The notes: generated by a model from the sequence alone, not told the origin. A stretch of 64,000 nt of DNA from Burkholderiales bacterium RIFOXYD12_FULL_59_19 (GCA_001771065.1 MESQ01000017.1:1-64000), one strand, 5' to 3'. Counted from the stretch's first letter, positions 52,797 through 62,800 are shown. Made by a program: numbers and translations.

Positions 52797-55358
52797 ATGG
52801 CCATCAAGCCGGTTGAAATCCTGATCAAAGCGCGCGACGAAGCGTCGGGCGTGTTTGGCTCAATGGGCTCCAAGGTGGCCGCAGTAGGCGCAGCCATTGC
52901 TGCCTACTTTGGGATTGATGCGTTTGTGGGTGCCGTCAAGGGCGCGGCCGATCTGGAAGCCAAGCTGTCTGAAGTCAAGGCGGTCAGCGGTGCCACAGCT
53001 GCTGAAATGGTGCTGTTGCGCCAAGCCGCAGAAGAGGCAGGCGGCAGCACCAAATTTACCGCCACCGAGGCCGCCGACGCGCTGGGTAACCTGACCCGTG
53101 CTGGCGTGGGTGCCAAAGACGCTGTAGCCGCCTTGCCCGCTGTGCTGCAATTGGCGCAGGCCGGCGGCATTGACCTGGCGCAGGCATCAGAGTACGTCAG
53201 CAAAACCATCATGGGCATGGGCTTGTCGTTTGCCGACGCGGGCCGCGTGGCAGACGTGTTGGCCAAGGGGGCCAATGCCAGCAACACCAGCGTAACCGGG
53301 TTGGCGCAGGCCATGAGCTATGCCGCACCCCTGGCCAACAGCTTGGGGCTGGACCTGGAAACCACGGTGGCCATCATTGGCAAGTTCGCTGATGCGGGTA
53401 TTGATGCCAGTCGCGCGGGTACGGCGCTCAATGCCATCATGGCGCAGTTTGCCGACCCGGCCAGCAAGTTCCGTACTGAGCTGGCCGGTGCAGGCATCAC
53501 TACCACCAATTTTGAGCAAGCATTGCGCCAACTGGCAGCAGCCGGCCCCGCCGGGTCCAAAGCCATATTGGCGGTGGGTACCGAGGCGGGCCCGGCGCTA
53601 CGCGCATTGCTGAACCAAGGCATTGGCGCGCTGGATGACCTTAAGGGCAAGCTCAACGACGCAAAAGGCAGCGCCGCAGAGGCTGCGGCCGTGATGGAGG
53701 ACAACCTCAGCGGCTCATTCAACTCCTTAAGCAGCGCCTGGGACACGGTTAAAAACGCCCTGGCCACGCCGGTATTGCCAGTGTTGAAAGACGGCGTTGA
53801 AAAACTGGCCGCTGCATTCAGTGGTGCCGTGTCAGACGGGACGATTGGCAAGTTTGGCGATGCCATTGCCACGGCGTTTCAGGGCGGCATCAAGTGGGTG
53901 CGCGAGTTTGCCGCGCAGGTGAACTTTACCGAACTGGCCGCGCGCATGCAGGCTTTTGCCGGGCAGGCGCAGGATGCGTTTACAAAAATTGGTGAGTACG
54001 CCACCAACGCGGGAAACATCGTGCAAACGGTGTACGGGGTAATGTCTTCAGGCGTGAACGCCGTGATGACCGTGGTGTATGGCCTGGGCGAGGCGTTTGC
54101 CGGCGTGGCCAGCAACATTCAAAGCGGCCTGGCGCTGTTGCTGGACGGCCTGGCCAAGATCACGTTTGGCGGTGTGTCGGCCTCATTCAAACAGGCAGCT
54201 GACGAGGTGCGCCTGTCGGCTGAGGCCACCTGGGCCGCCAGTGAGGAGTTTGCTCAAAAAGGCCAGCAGGCATTCAACGCCATGGCGTACGGTGCGCAAA
54301 CCGCCCGCGACGGCTGGGCCGGGCTGACCGCCGACACCGCCAGTGCCGCCACCCAGGCGGGCACATCGGCTGCTGTGTTCAAGACTGTGGCACAAGACCT
54401 GGCCGCCGTGGGCGATGCCGCCGAGACCACCGGCGAAAAAGCCAAGGCGTCTGGCGACGCCCAGAAGACTGCGGTCGACGTGGCAAAAAAGGCCAGTGAT
54501 GACCTGCGTAAAAAGGCCGAAGAAGACGCCGCTGCCATTGCCGCCGCGTTTGAGCGCATGGGCATCAAGACCAAAACCGAACTGAAAACGACGGCCGATA
54601 CGGCCAAGGTCGACTTCGACAGCATCAAGGCCAGCGGCCTGGCCACCACTGACGGGCTGGCAACCGCCTTCAAGGCCTATGCAGAGGCGGCCATTGCCGC
54701 CAATGGCGGCGTGGCCAGCGAGACGATCAAGGCGCAGGCGGCCATGTATGGCCTGGAAATCCAGACCGACCGCAGCGGCAAGTCGATTGTGCGGGCGATG
54801 GATGAAGGCATGCAGTCCACCGACCGTTTCACCAACAGCGTGCGCACCTCGACGCAAGCCATCGATGGGCAAATCAAGGCCGCCGAGCGGCTGCGCCAGG
54901 TCACATCGGACGGGTTAAAGACCAATAGAGATGGCGCTGCGGCCGGCACCTTTGGCAATGTCGTACCACTGGACCAGGCCAACCGTTTGCTTGATGCGAC
55001 CAAAAGCGGGCAGACCGTCAACATGACATCTGCCGAGCTGGCTGCTGCCAAAAAGCAGGCCACGGACGCGTATGAATTCATCATGGCCATGGCGCGCGCA
55101 ACGCCAGGGCTGGTGTCGACGCAATCCATCAATGATGCGCAAGCCCTGGTGAATGCCGCCAACACCGCCCGGGTAAACATCACTGACAAGGCGACCAATG
55201 CCACCACGCCCCAGGCCCAAGCGCAAAACAACACCCCCGCCAAAACCTACACCGTCAACATCAACCTGGGCGGTACCACCACGGCCATCAACACCAGCAG
55301 CGACGCTGACGCCCAAGCCCTGATCAGCCTGCTGCAACGCGCCAAGCTGAGCGCGTAA
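52797..55358 (+). CDS. Tail tape measure protein
   Basis: 853 aa, TP901-type tape measure. Its N-terminal domain has GGSTKFTATEAADALGNLTRAGV, then AQASEYVSKTIMGMGL and FADAGIDASRAGTALNA (shown in parts). Hydrophobic segments lie around residue 430 and long Ala/Lys coiled coils follow. Sets tail length and helps DNA entry. Confidence 0.93.
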   Translation: MAIKPVEILIKARDEASGVFGSMGSKVAAVGAAIAAYFGIDAFVGAVKGAADLEAKLSEVKAVSGATAAEMVLLRQAAEEAGGSTKFTATEAADALGNLTRAGVGAKDAVAALPAVLQLAQAGGIDLAQASEYVSKTIMGMGLSFADAGRVADVLAKGANASNTSVTGLAQAMSYAAPLANSLGLDLETTVAIIGKFADAGIDASRAGTALNAIMAQFADPASKFRTELAGAGITTTNFEQALRQLAAAGPAGSKAILAVGTEAGPALRALLNQGIGALDDLKGKLNDAKGSAAEAAAVMEDNLSGSFNSLSSAWDTVKNALATPVLPVLKDGVEKLAAAFSGAVSDGTIGKFGDAIATAFQGGIKWVREFAAQVNFTELAARMQAFAGQAQDAFTKIGEYATNAGNIVQTVYGVMSSGVNAVMTVVYGLGEAFAGVASNIQSGLALLLDGLAKITFGGVSASFKQAADEVRLSAEATWAASEEFAQKGQQAFNAMAYGAQTARDGWAGLTADTASAATQAGTSAAVFKTVAQDLAAVGDAAETTGEKAKASGDAQKTAVDVAKKASDDLRKKAEEDAAAIAAAFERMGIKTKTELKTTADTAKVDFDSIKASGLATTDGLATAFKAYAEAAIAANGGVASETIKAQAAMYGLEIQTDRSGKSIVRAMDEGMQSTDRFTNSVRTSTQAIDGQIKAAERLRQVTSDGLKTNRDGAAAGTFGNVVPLDQANRLLDATKSGQTVNMTSAELAAAKKQATDAYEFIMAMARATPGLVSTQSINDAQALVNAANTARVNITDKATNATTPQAQAQNNTPAKTYTVNINLGGTTTAINTSSDADAQALISLLQRAKLSA

Positions 55359-55377
55359 CCCGGACTCCACCCACACC

Positions 55378-55782
55378 ATGGCCATCACCCTGACCCACCC
55401 CGCCAGCGCCATCACGCTGACCCTGCCCGACGCCCTGAGCTGGGCCGACGAATACACCTGGAGCCCGGTGGAGCAAACCAAGACCTACACCACCACCGGC
55501 GCTTTGCTAATTGAAGAAGGCGTCAAACAAGCCGGCCGCCCGATCACCCTGGAGGGCAGCGAGGACCGTACCTGGTGCACCCGTGCCCTGGTGGACCAGC
55601 TGCACGCCTGGGCCAATACGCCAGGCATGGTGCTGGTGCTCACGCTGCGTGGTGTTGCCCACCAGGTGACGTGGGACCACGAGCGCGGCGCGCTGCAAGG
55701 CCTGCCGGTGCTGTTTTATGCCGACGGCTCCATTGCCAGCGACGACTGGTATGTGCCAACGCTGCGATTTATTCAACTTTAA
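55378..55782 (+). CDS. Distal tail/minor tail protein
   Basis: 134 aa, beta-rich, with Trp-rich N-terminus (LSWADEYTWSPVEQTKTYTT in parts). Directly after the tape measure gene, where distal tail proteins occur in siphoviruses. No specific family recognised. Confidence 0.5.
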   Translation: MAITLTHPASAITLTLPDALSWADEYTWSPVEQTKTYTTTGALLIEEGVKQAGRPITLEGSEDRTWCTRALVDQLHAWANTPGMVLVLTLRGVAHQVTWDHERGALQGLPVLFYADGSIASDDWYVPTLRFIQL

Positions 55783-55806
55783 GCCACCCACTCCCAAAGG
55801 ACCATC

Positions 55807-56268
55807 ATGGAATATGTCAACACCCCCGGCCCAAACCGGCCACTTGCACCCCAAGCGGTGGTGCTGCTCGACCCCACCACCGGCCTGCCAATGACCACGA
55901 TGCCCGTCACTCTGTCTGGCGAATCTATCACCGTCACCGTGCCTGCGGCAGTAGAGATCAACAACGACGATGGCAACCCCATCCCGGTCACTGGTCCGGT
56001 GACAGATGCGCAGCTCCGCGCCGTCGCTGTGCCTGTATCCGGCCCGGTGACTGACGCGCAGCTCCGCGCAACCCCCATCAAAACCGCTGTTTGCCTTGAC
56101 TCCATTGGCGCTGCCATCAACCCCGACGCCTGGGCGCACACCTATGGCTACGATGCCAGCGGCAACCTCACCACAGACACCGGGGCTGATGGTGCTAGCA
56201 CTTGGATCAAGACTTATGCCTACACAGCAGGCATCCTGACATCACAAACCAAGTGGGTGAAACAATGA
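55807..56268 (+). CDS. Tail protein with short tandem repeat, upstream of the DGR target
   Basis: 153 aa. Contains a duplicated unit (VTGPVTDAQLRA and VSGPVTDAQLRA, about 48 bases apart at 55981-56069), a pattern seen in phage tail-fibre linker regions. The C-terminus is a YD-like DASGNLTTDTGADG. The stop overlaps the DGR target start (ATGA), so the two proteins are made in a coupled way and may bind each other at the tail tip. Confidence 0.6.
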   Translation: MEYVNTPGPNRPLAPQAVVLLDPTTGLPMTTMPVTLSGESITVTVPAAVEINNDDGNPIPVTGPVTDAQLRAVAVPVSGPVTDAQLRATPIKTAVCLDSIGAAINPDAWAHTYGYDASGNLTTDTGADGASTWIKTYAYTAGILTSQTKWVKQ

Positions 56269-57647
56269 GCTTAGACCTGGCTGAAATTACTGCGCACGGC
56301 TTTCACCGCTCCGCCATCAGTGCCACCGCTGGAAAATCCCCGCTGGCCAATGCCGACGGCTTGCTTGACCTAAGCTGGTTTCGCAGCATCTACCCGTCGC
56401 TGGCGTTTAACGACATTGGTGTGCCTGGTGAACAGGGCTTTGGTGTTGGCATTTGCCCTGCAGTGCCTGCAGGGTTTACGCCGCTACCCGGCTGCACCGA
56501 CAAGGCCAGCGACAACTATGGCAACTATCAGTTTTCAGACGGCAGCATCATGGTGTGGGTGCCCGCGTATTACTACAAATACGGCACTGGCGCCAACGGC
56601 CTGGCTGTCAACGTGCCGGGCATCAAGCCGCTGGCTGCCTACCCGGACGCAATAACTGCGGTGGTAGACGGCTACGTGATTCACCGGGCCTTTTACAACA
56701 AGGGCCGGGTACAGCCTGGCGTGTTTGTTGACAAGCACCAGTGCTCCAACAATGGGGGAATTGCCTCAAGCATCAAAAATGGCAACCCACTGTCAAGCAA
56801 CTCGGTGCATAACCCGTTTAGCGGCCTGACGGGAAATACCACGGCTGACAACTTTTACCATGGTGCCATCAAGTCTGCCAAGACCCGCAACACGGCCACT
56901 CGCAAGTTTTTCTGCAATACCCGTTTTATTTTTGCGGCATTGGCACTGCTTAGCCTGGCGCATGCCAATGCCAGCACAGCAACCACTTATTGCGCCTGGT
57001 ATGACGCTACCTACAATTTTCCAAAAGGCAACAATAACAACGCCCTGAAAGATGCCAATGATCTGACGGTCATTTACACCTCAGACGGGTACAGCAATGC
57101 TGGCAAAACTGGCAGCGGCGCCCTGTTTGCCAAGACCACCCATAACGGCCAGAACTGCGGTATTGCCGACCTCAACGGCAATATGTGGGAGATCAACCTG
57201 GGCCTGACCAGTAACGGCACCAACTACTACCTACTCAACACTGATGTCGATGTGGCAGACATCACGGGTGGCAATACCCTGGCCACCGATGCCTGGGGCG
57301 CTACCGGCCTGGCGGCCATGTACACCAGCATTGGCGCCACGTATGGTGCGCTGCTGGCGTCAAGCACGATCAAACTATTTGGCAATGCCGCGCAAGTGCT
57401 GTCAGAGGCCACCAGCGGCACAGCCTGGGTCGCTGCAGGTGCAGGCATACCGCTGGCAGGTGGCGTGGGCGGATCGAATCAATTTGGGTCCAATGGTCTG
57501 TGGGACTACCGGCCCAATGAGTGCTGTGTGATCTCTGGCGGCGCCTGGAGCACCGCCGGCCACGCCGGTGTCTGGACGCTGAATCTGCCCGGCGTCCGGG
57601 GCAACTCGAGCAGCACCGTGGGCTTTCGCTCCGCCTCGTTTTTGTGA
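56265..57647 (+). CDS. DGR target protein, C-type lectin/FGE-like fold, phage tail tip
   Basis: 460 aa. The start at Met 56265 overlaps the upstream stop. The C-terminal half is FGE-sulfatase/C-type lectin-like: CGIADLNGNMWEINLGL is the usual GNxWEW-type core, and GLWDYRPNECCVISGG leads into the variable repeat. Residues about 420-458 are encoded by the variable repeat and follow the pattern GVWTLNL ... VRGN ... VGFRSA known from DGR targets. The N-terminal part (about residues 1-200) is probably the virion attachment domain. Predicted role: diversified receptor binding. Confidence 0.9.
   Translation: MSLDLAEITAHGFHRSAISATAGKSPLANADGLLDLSWFRSIYPSLAFNDIGVPGEQGFGVGICPAVPAGFTPLPGCTDKASDNYGNYQFSDGSIMVWVPAYYYKYGTGANGLAVNVPGIKPLAAYPDAITAVVDGYVIHRAFYNKGRVQPGVFVDKHQCSNNGGIASSIKNGNPLSSNSVHNPFSGLTGNTTADNFYHGAIKSAKTRNTATRKFFCNTRFIFAALALLSLAHANASTATTYCAWYDATYNFPKGNNNNALKDANDLTVIYTSDGYSNAGKTGSGALFAKTTHNGQNCGIADLNGNMWEINLGLTSNGTNYYLLNTDVDVADITGGNTLATDAWGATGLAAMYTSIGATYGALLASSTIKLFGNAAQVLSEATSGTAWVAAGAGIPLAGGVGGSNQFGSNGLWDYRPNECCVISGGAWSTAGHAGVWTLNLPGVRGNSSSTVGFRSASFL
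57521..57637 (+). repeat. DGR variable repeat (VR)
   Basis: 117-bp repeat aligned without gaps to 58108-58224 (offset 587). 13 mismatches, all at adenines of the template: 6 A-to-G and 7 A-to-C. The other 12 template adenines are unchanged, and there are no mismatches at C, G or T. It ends ten bases before the target stop codon. Confidence 0.96.
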
Positions 57648-57673
57648 TGCCCTGAGCGATAGCGATTAGGGCA
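57648..57673 (+). promoter_or_regulatory. Hairpin just downstream of the variable repeat
   Basis: Inverted repeat TGCCCT / AGGGCA with a 14-base loop that itself repeats GCGAT, immediately after the target stop codon and before avd. In the Bordetella phage DGR a hairpin downstream of VR enhances retrohoming; this may be its equivalent. No T-run follows, so it is not a standard terminator. Confidence 0.55.
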
Positions 57674-57681
57674 CCTACACC

Positions 57682-58104
57682 ATGGCGAGAACTCAATCAA
57701 TACACGCAGAGGCGGGAATGCACCGCAAGCTGGTGCTTTTTGCGACCCAACTTGAGGGCTACTTGATGCACTTCCCGCACTGTCACAAGTACACGCTGAC
57801 ACAGGCCATCCGGCAGGCGTATGTTGACGTGTACAACTTGGTCACGGAGTGCCAAAAGCGTTATCACAAAAAAACAACCTTGACACAACTCGATGTGCGG
57901 CACGAGCAGTTGCGCATGTTGATTAACCTTGCGCACGAGCTCAAACTGTTTGACTACAGCGCCGGGCGCAAGGACAACGAATTACCTGGCGAACACCGGC
58001 ACCTGGTGCTGTCGCGCATGGTAGACGAGCTAGGCCGCATGATTGGCGGCTGGCTCAAATCTGAAATTCTGGGGCCCGAGCCCTTGAATGCGGTAGAGGC
58101 TTAA
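57682..58104 (+). CDS. avd: DGR accessory variability determinant (Avd-like)
   Basis: 140-aa basic, all-helical protein (four-helix bundle/S23-type). It has LVLFATQLEGYLMHFPHCHKY with TLTQAIRQAYVDVYNLV, and later LRMLINLAHELKLFDY. In studied DGRs Avd binds the reverse transcriptase and the template RNA and is needed for mutagenic cDNA synthesis. Located between VR and TR as in many DGRs; it ends three bases before TR. Confidence 0.88.
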   Translation: MARTQSIHAEAGMHRKLVLFATQLEGYLMHFPHCHKYTLTQAIRQAYVDVYNLVTECQKRYHKKTTLTQLDVRHEQLRMLINLAHELKLFDYSAGRKDNELPGEHRHLVLSRMVDELGRMIGGWLKSEILGPEPLNAVEA

Positions 58105-58107
58105 CAT

Positions 58108-58224
58108 GTGCTGTGTGATCTCTGGCGGCAACTGGAACAACGCCGGCAACGCCGGTGTCTGGACGCTGAATCTGAACAACGTCCGGGGCAACTCGAACAA
58201 CAACGTGGGCTTTCGCTCCGACTC
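58108..58224 (+). repeat. DGR template repeat (TR)
   Basis: 117-bp template with 25 adenines, mostly in AAC codons (reading N-W-N-N, then LNN and NSNNN relative to the target frame), the usual arrangement that lets A-mutagenesis change residues without making stops. Similarity to VR ends at 58225. The downstream 58225-58476 stretch is probably part of the template RNA; it shows no convincing gene. Confidence 0.96.
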
Positions 58225-58476
58225 TCTGCCATACATGCCTAATGCAGCGTGTGCCTGCTGGCAAAGAGGGAGCCTCCGTCGCGCTTTACGGCGAAATGTT
58301 TTGCGCAAACCCCCTTTGGTAGCTGTCGCGCACCATGTTGTGTGCCTTGCGAAAATTGGGGTTTTCGTTTTAGTAGCTATCCCTTGGGTTACTTTTGCAG
58401 TGGTTTCGCCACCGTTTATTTTTGAGGCAGTGCAGCGCCGCGTCTTGGCATGGATTCGCTCCAGAATGGCTGCCAA

Positions 58477-59496
58477 ATGAAGCGCGCCGGCAATTTATTT
58501 GACCGGATTTGCAGTGTCGACACCCTGCTGGCCGCGTACAAAAAGGCGGGAGAAGACAAGCGCTCGCACCGCGCGTGTTTCCTTTTTGGGCGTAACTTGG
58601 GCAGCAACATTTATACGCTGCACGAGGAGCTTTCTGGAGGCACTTACAAGCCGAAGCCGTGTAATAGCTTTTGGGACCGCAGCGGCCGCAAGGCCAGGTT
58701 CATTGAGGCTCCAGCGTTTCGGGATTTGGTGGTGCAGCACGCGGTGTATGCCGTGACAGCCCCTATTTTTGAGCGCAGGTACATTGATACCTGTTTTGCT
58801 TGCCGTGTGGGCAAGGGCACACACCAAGCCGCTGATTGGCTGCAGGCCGCCATGCGCCGCGCACCACGCACCGACTGGGTGTTGCACATTGATGTGCGCA
58901 AGTTTTTTTACAGCATTGACCGCGATGTTTTGCAAGCCATGCTGGAGCGCATCATCAAGTGCGCGCCCACCTTGGCGCTGATGCGCGCGCTGGCTCACCG
59001 CACATCAGAGACCGGTGTGCCCATTGGAAATTTGCTGAGCCAGACGTTTGCCAACATCTACCTGAGCAGCCTTGATCGCTATTGCAAGCGCACCCTAAAA
59101 GTGGCCACGTATGCGCGGTACATGGACGACAGCATCATGTTGGCCCCCGACCACCAGACGGGCGTCCAATGGCTGGCCATGGCGCGCACGCACTTGGCCG
59201 TGATCGGGCTGCAGATCAGCCATTACAGCCTGCACCCGATGCGCCGTGGCGCCAACTTTGTGGGCTTTCGCACTTGGGCGCGCGCCCGGTTTGTGCGCCC
59301 GCATGTGATTAAAAGCATCCGTTCCGATGCCCGCAAAGACCGGCTTGAACCCCTGGTCTCGCGGCTCGGGCACGCCAAAAGAACTGCCTCTCTGAACCCC
59401 ATCATCAACTACCTGGAAGCCAAGCACCATGACCTCTTTGATCGCTTACCGAAAATTTACCGACGCCGTAGTCACCCACACCTTGCGCCTGCCTGA
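58477..59496 (+). CDS. DGR reverse transcriptase
   Basis: 339 aa. Retron/DGR-type RT with the palm motifs HIDVRKFFYSID (Asp139), GVPIGNLLSQTFANIYL (DGR-typical SQ at 188-189) and YARYMDDSIML (catalytic YMDD 215-218), plus FVGFRTW in motif 7. The N-terminus MKRAGNLFDRICSVDTL fits other DGR RTs, favouring Met 58477 over Met 58450. Reverse-transcribes the template RNA with errors at adenines. No RNase H or integrase domain. Confidence 0.94.
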   Translation: MKRAGNLFDRICSVDTLLAAYKKAGEDKRSHRACFLFGRNLGSNIYTLHEELSGGTYKPKPCNSFWDRSGRKARFIEAPAFRDLVVQHAVYAVTAPIFERRYIDTCFACRVGKGTHQAADWLQAAMRRAPRTDWVLHIDVRKFFYSIDRDVLQAMLERIIKCAPTLALMRALAHRTSETGVPIGNLLSQTFANIYLSSLDRYCKRTLKVATYARYMDDSIMLAPDHQTGVQWLAMARTHLAVIGLQISHYSLHPMRRGANFVGFRTWARARFVRPHVIKSIRSDARKDRLEPLVSRLGHAKRTASLNPIINYLEAKHHDLFDRLPKIYRRRSHPHLAPA

Positions 59497-59854
59497 CGGC
59501 GCTGGCATGGCCCCTGCCGGGCAAGAGCTGGCCACACTGCCAGATGGCCGAACTGTTGTTGTTTTGTTTGACGGCTACAGCCTGCCCACCAGTCAACCCG
59601 AAGAAATTGCTGCCTCTATTGAGTACCTGCCAGTGCCGCTGCCCGATGATCTGCGCGACGCCATAAAAGTGGCCAGCCCTCATGTGGAGCTGATCAACTC
59701 ACGGGTGCAGGCTGCAATTTCGGAGCGATACAAAGTATCCGATGAAATCAAATTGCTGCGCCTGGCCCCCAGCCCTGAGACCACCACTTACAACGACTAC
59801 GTGGAAGTGTGCCGGGCCTGGGGCCGTGCGGAAAAAGCAAAGCTGGGGGTGTAA
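59429..59854 (+). CDS. Hypothetical tail-associated protein overlapping the RT 3' end
   Basis: 141 aa, overlapping the RT gene by 68 bases in another frame. N-terminal beta-rich part (VVTHTLRLPDGAGMAPAG) and C-terminal helical part. No recognised family; belongs to the tail operon, in which the DGR is embedded. Confidence 0.6.
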   Translation: MTSLIAYRKFTDAVVTHTLRLPDGAGMAPAGQELATLPDGRTVVVLFDGYSLPTSQPEEIAASIEYLPVPLPDDLRDAIKVASPHVELINSRVQAAISERYKVSDEIKLLRLAPSPETTTYNDYVEVCRAWGRAEKAKLGV

Positions 59855-59857
59855 GCT

Positions 59858-62800
59858 ATGCCAATCCTCTCAGGCGATATCAAACTGGTCGCATCCCAAG
59901 TGATGGATGACGTGATCGAGGGCGGGGGCGCCCCCACGGCCAACGTCATTGCCGATGGCGTGAGCAACGCCATATTTCCCGACATCTCTGAGCTTGACCG
60001 CGCTGGTGGCCGGGTCAACATGCGCAAATTGTTTGTGGGTGTACAGACCCTGGACACCGACACCTACATGGGTAGCAACATCATCGTGGCCGAGCCCCCG
60101 GCTGACCCGAACGTGAGTGTGACGCTGTTTACCACCAGTGACACTTTTGACCGCCGTGGCGCTGCTGCCAGCCGGGTCGAGTCGTACCTAAACAGGGGGC
60201 CGGTGTGGGGTGGCATGCTGCTGGAGGATCACATCACAGGCCAGGGTGCTATACAGCTGCTGCAAACCAAAGACACTGAGCTGCCCAGCGTTGGGCAGAC
60301 CCTGGTGCTGGTGCAAAACGAGCAGACATCGGGCGAATACAGCCAGTACATACGCACCACCGCAGTGGAGGTGATTGAGCGCACGTACTACGATGGCGCG
60401 GGCAAGGCCGTGATCTGCTGGGTGGTGACATGCACCCTGAGCGATGCGCTGCGGTACGATTTTGTAGGCAACCCCGGTAACTACAGCCTAGCCAGCATTC
60501 CCGCCGCGTGCAAAGTGCGCGACACGGTGGTGGCCGATGCCGGTGTGTATGTGGGTGTTAGCCCGCTGGCCAGCGCGGCCAGCCTGGGTGCGTTCACGGT
60601 AGCCGCAGAGTCTGTGTTCACCCAACTGGTACCCAGCGCACAGACCGAGAGCCCTATTACCGATGTACGCACCAATGGCCTGAGCAATGCCCTGGTAGCC
60701 ACCGGGGACGCGGTAAGCCAAAGCCTGACCATGGTCTTTAGCACCACCACCAGCATGTTTGTCGGCGGCCCAATCTACCCCGGCAGCCTGTCGGTGGTGC
60801 GCTCTGGCATTACGGCGGTGGACTCGGGTGGCTTGCTTAAAGTGGCGGGTGTAGAGGTGGGGCAGGTAGATTACGACAACGGCATTTTGTCCCTGAGCAC
60901 CAACCCATGGGGTACCTCGGGCGGCACGCACACGGTGACTTTCGTGCCTGCTGCCGTACCTGACTTGATCAGCGATCAGCGGGCGATACGCGTTACTGTC
61001 GAATCTCGCGCCATGAACTACACGTTTGTCATGGACGATGTGCCTGTTGCCCGCACCCTGTCCATCAGTTACCTGGCGCAAGGCCGCTGGTATGTGCTGC
61101 GAGACAACGGCGCGGGCGTACTGTCTGGCGTGAGCAGCGCTTATGGCGTGGGCACCATCAACTACACCACCGGCAGCGTGGCCATCACACTGGGGGCCTT
61201 GCCCGATGTGGGGTCGAGCATTGTGGTGCAGAGCTTTAGTGAGGTGACCACGGTACGCGCCAGTAACACGACGCTGCTCAACAACGGCCATGTGTATGTG
61301 CCTATCAATTCCGATGGTTTGATCAGTACTGAAAAAGGCGCTAAATCCTATGAGCCAGGCACGGTATCTGTCACTTGGAACGACGGCACTGCACGCACTG
61401 CAACTGACGCGGGTACCGGCCTGCTGGCGGGTGATGCCACCGGCACCATTGACTACAGCACGGGTGTCGTCTTATTGAGCCCCAATACGTTACCTGCTGC
61501 GGGCACGATGATCAGTGTCAGCCACAACTTGCACGACACCGCCATTGCTGTGGGGGTGACACTGGCGGGCGGTAATTTGGGGGCTACAAATATCACACCA
61601 GGTAGCATATCGGGGGATATTCCAATCACTTTTTTATATTCGGTTGCGGGCTTCAATTTAATATTTAACGCACGCACGGTCACTGCAAAATTGACTGATG
61701 ATGGTGTTGGTAATTTGCTGTTGGACGGTGCCCAAGCTGGCAGTATCACCTATGCAACAGGGGCTATCGCAATGACGGCTCCGACTTCATTGGGTAACAA
61801 CGACATCGCTGGCCCAGGGGGTCATCAGACAGGTTTCTGGTGGAGATATTCTTTTTCTTGGACTAACTTAGTGGCTGCGTATGGAGCTATCCGTACCGCC
61901 ACACTAGGTGCTGTTAATGGCAACATCAGTTATGCCAACACCGCCAGTGCAGCCAACACAGTTTCAGTCGCGGTAAGCCAGTATTTTGCCAAGCCCCTCA
62001 TGGTGCCAAATTACACCTTAAAAGGAGTTGGTTTTACGCTGGGTACTACCCGCTACCAGCAGCTGACAGATGGCACCCTGGTCAAAGACATTGACCCACT
62101 TGCTGGGGGAGGCACACCCTGTGGCAGTGTGGCTGGACCATCCGGCATTGTGACCATAGGGGCCTGGCCCGCTGATACGCCCTCATTGATCACCAATTGG
62201 CGCGCCCTGATCGCTCCACCCAGCGTGGGTGCCCAAGCCCCGTTTACCGCATTCAGTAGCACATTTCGCACCGCCAGCAGCCCGCTACGCCCAGGGAGTT
62301 TCAGCGTGCTGGGAACCATGCAAGACGGCACCACGTTCAATGTCACAGCCGACACCTCGGGCAAGATTGACGGCCCGCGAGTCAAAGGCCGCATTGACTA
62401 CCAGTATGGGCTGGTTGAAATGTATTTTGTCAACCCGGCAGGGGACGTGGCCTTGAACATGGACTTGGCGTTTTTGACCATCCCAGGCTTGTCAACCATT
62501 CCCCAAGACCTGGTCATGCTCAACAGCATCAGGTACAACGCCGTAGCCTACAGCTACCTGCCGCTGGATGCGTCCCTACTGGGCATTGACCCGGTGCGCC
62601 TGCCCAGTGATGGGCGGGTACCCATCTTTCGCGCTGGGGGCTTCGCAGTGGTGGGGCACACCGGCAAGATTACGGCCACGGTGAGCAATGCACAGGTGAT
62701 TGACTGTGCCCGTGTGCGCCTGAGCCGTGTGCGGGTGATTGGCAATAACGGTGGGGTGATCAACACCGGCTACACCGCTGACCTCGACGCTGGCCTTGTG

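Larger units (their letters stand above)
56265..59496 (+). mobile_element. Diversity-generating retroelement (DGR) cassette
   Basis: Order: target gene with variable repeat, accessory gene (avd), template repeat, reverse transcriptase. Template and variable repeats are 117 bp, differ at 13 positions, and every difference is at a template adenine. The cassette is embedded in the tail operon; the genes on both sides overlap it. Confidence 0.95.

Noticed and set aside
58106..58480. 124-residue frame that begins at the template repeat
   Set aside because: No ribosome site, starts inside TR spacing, overlaps the RT start, and its C-terminal hydrophobic part has no family; better explained as template RNA.
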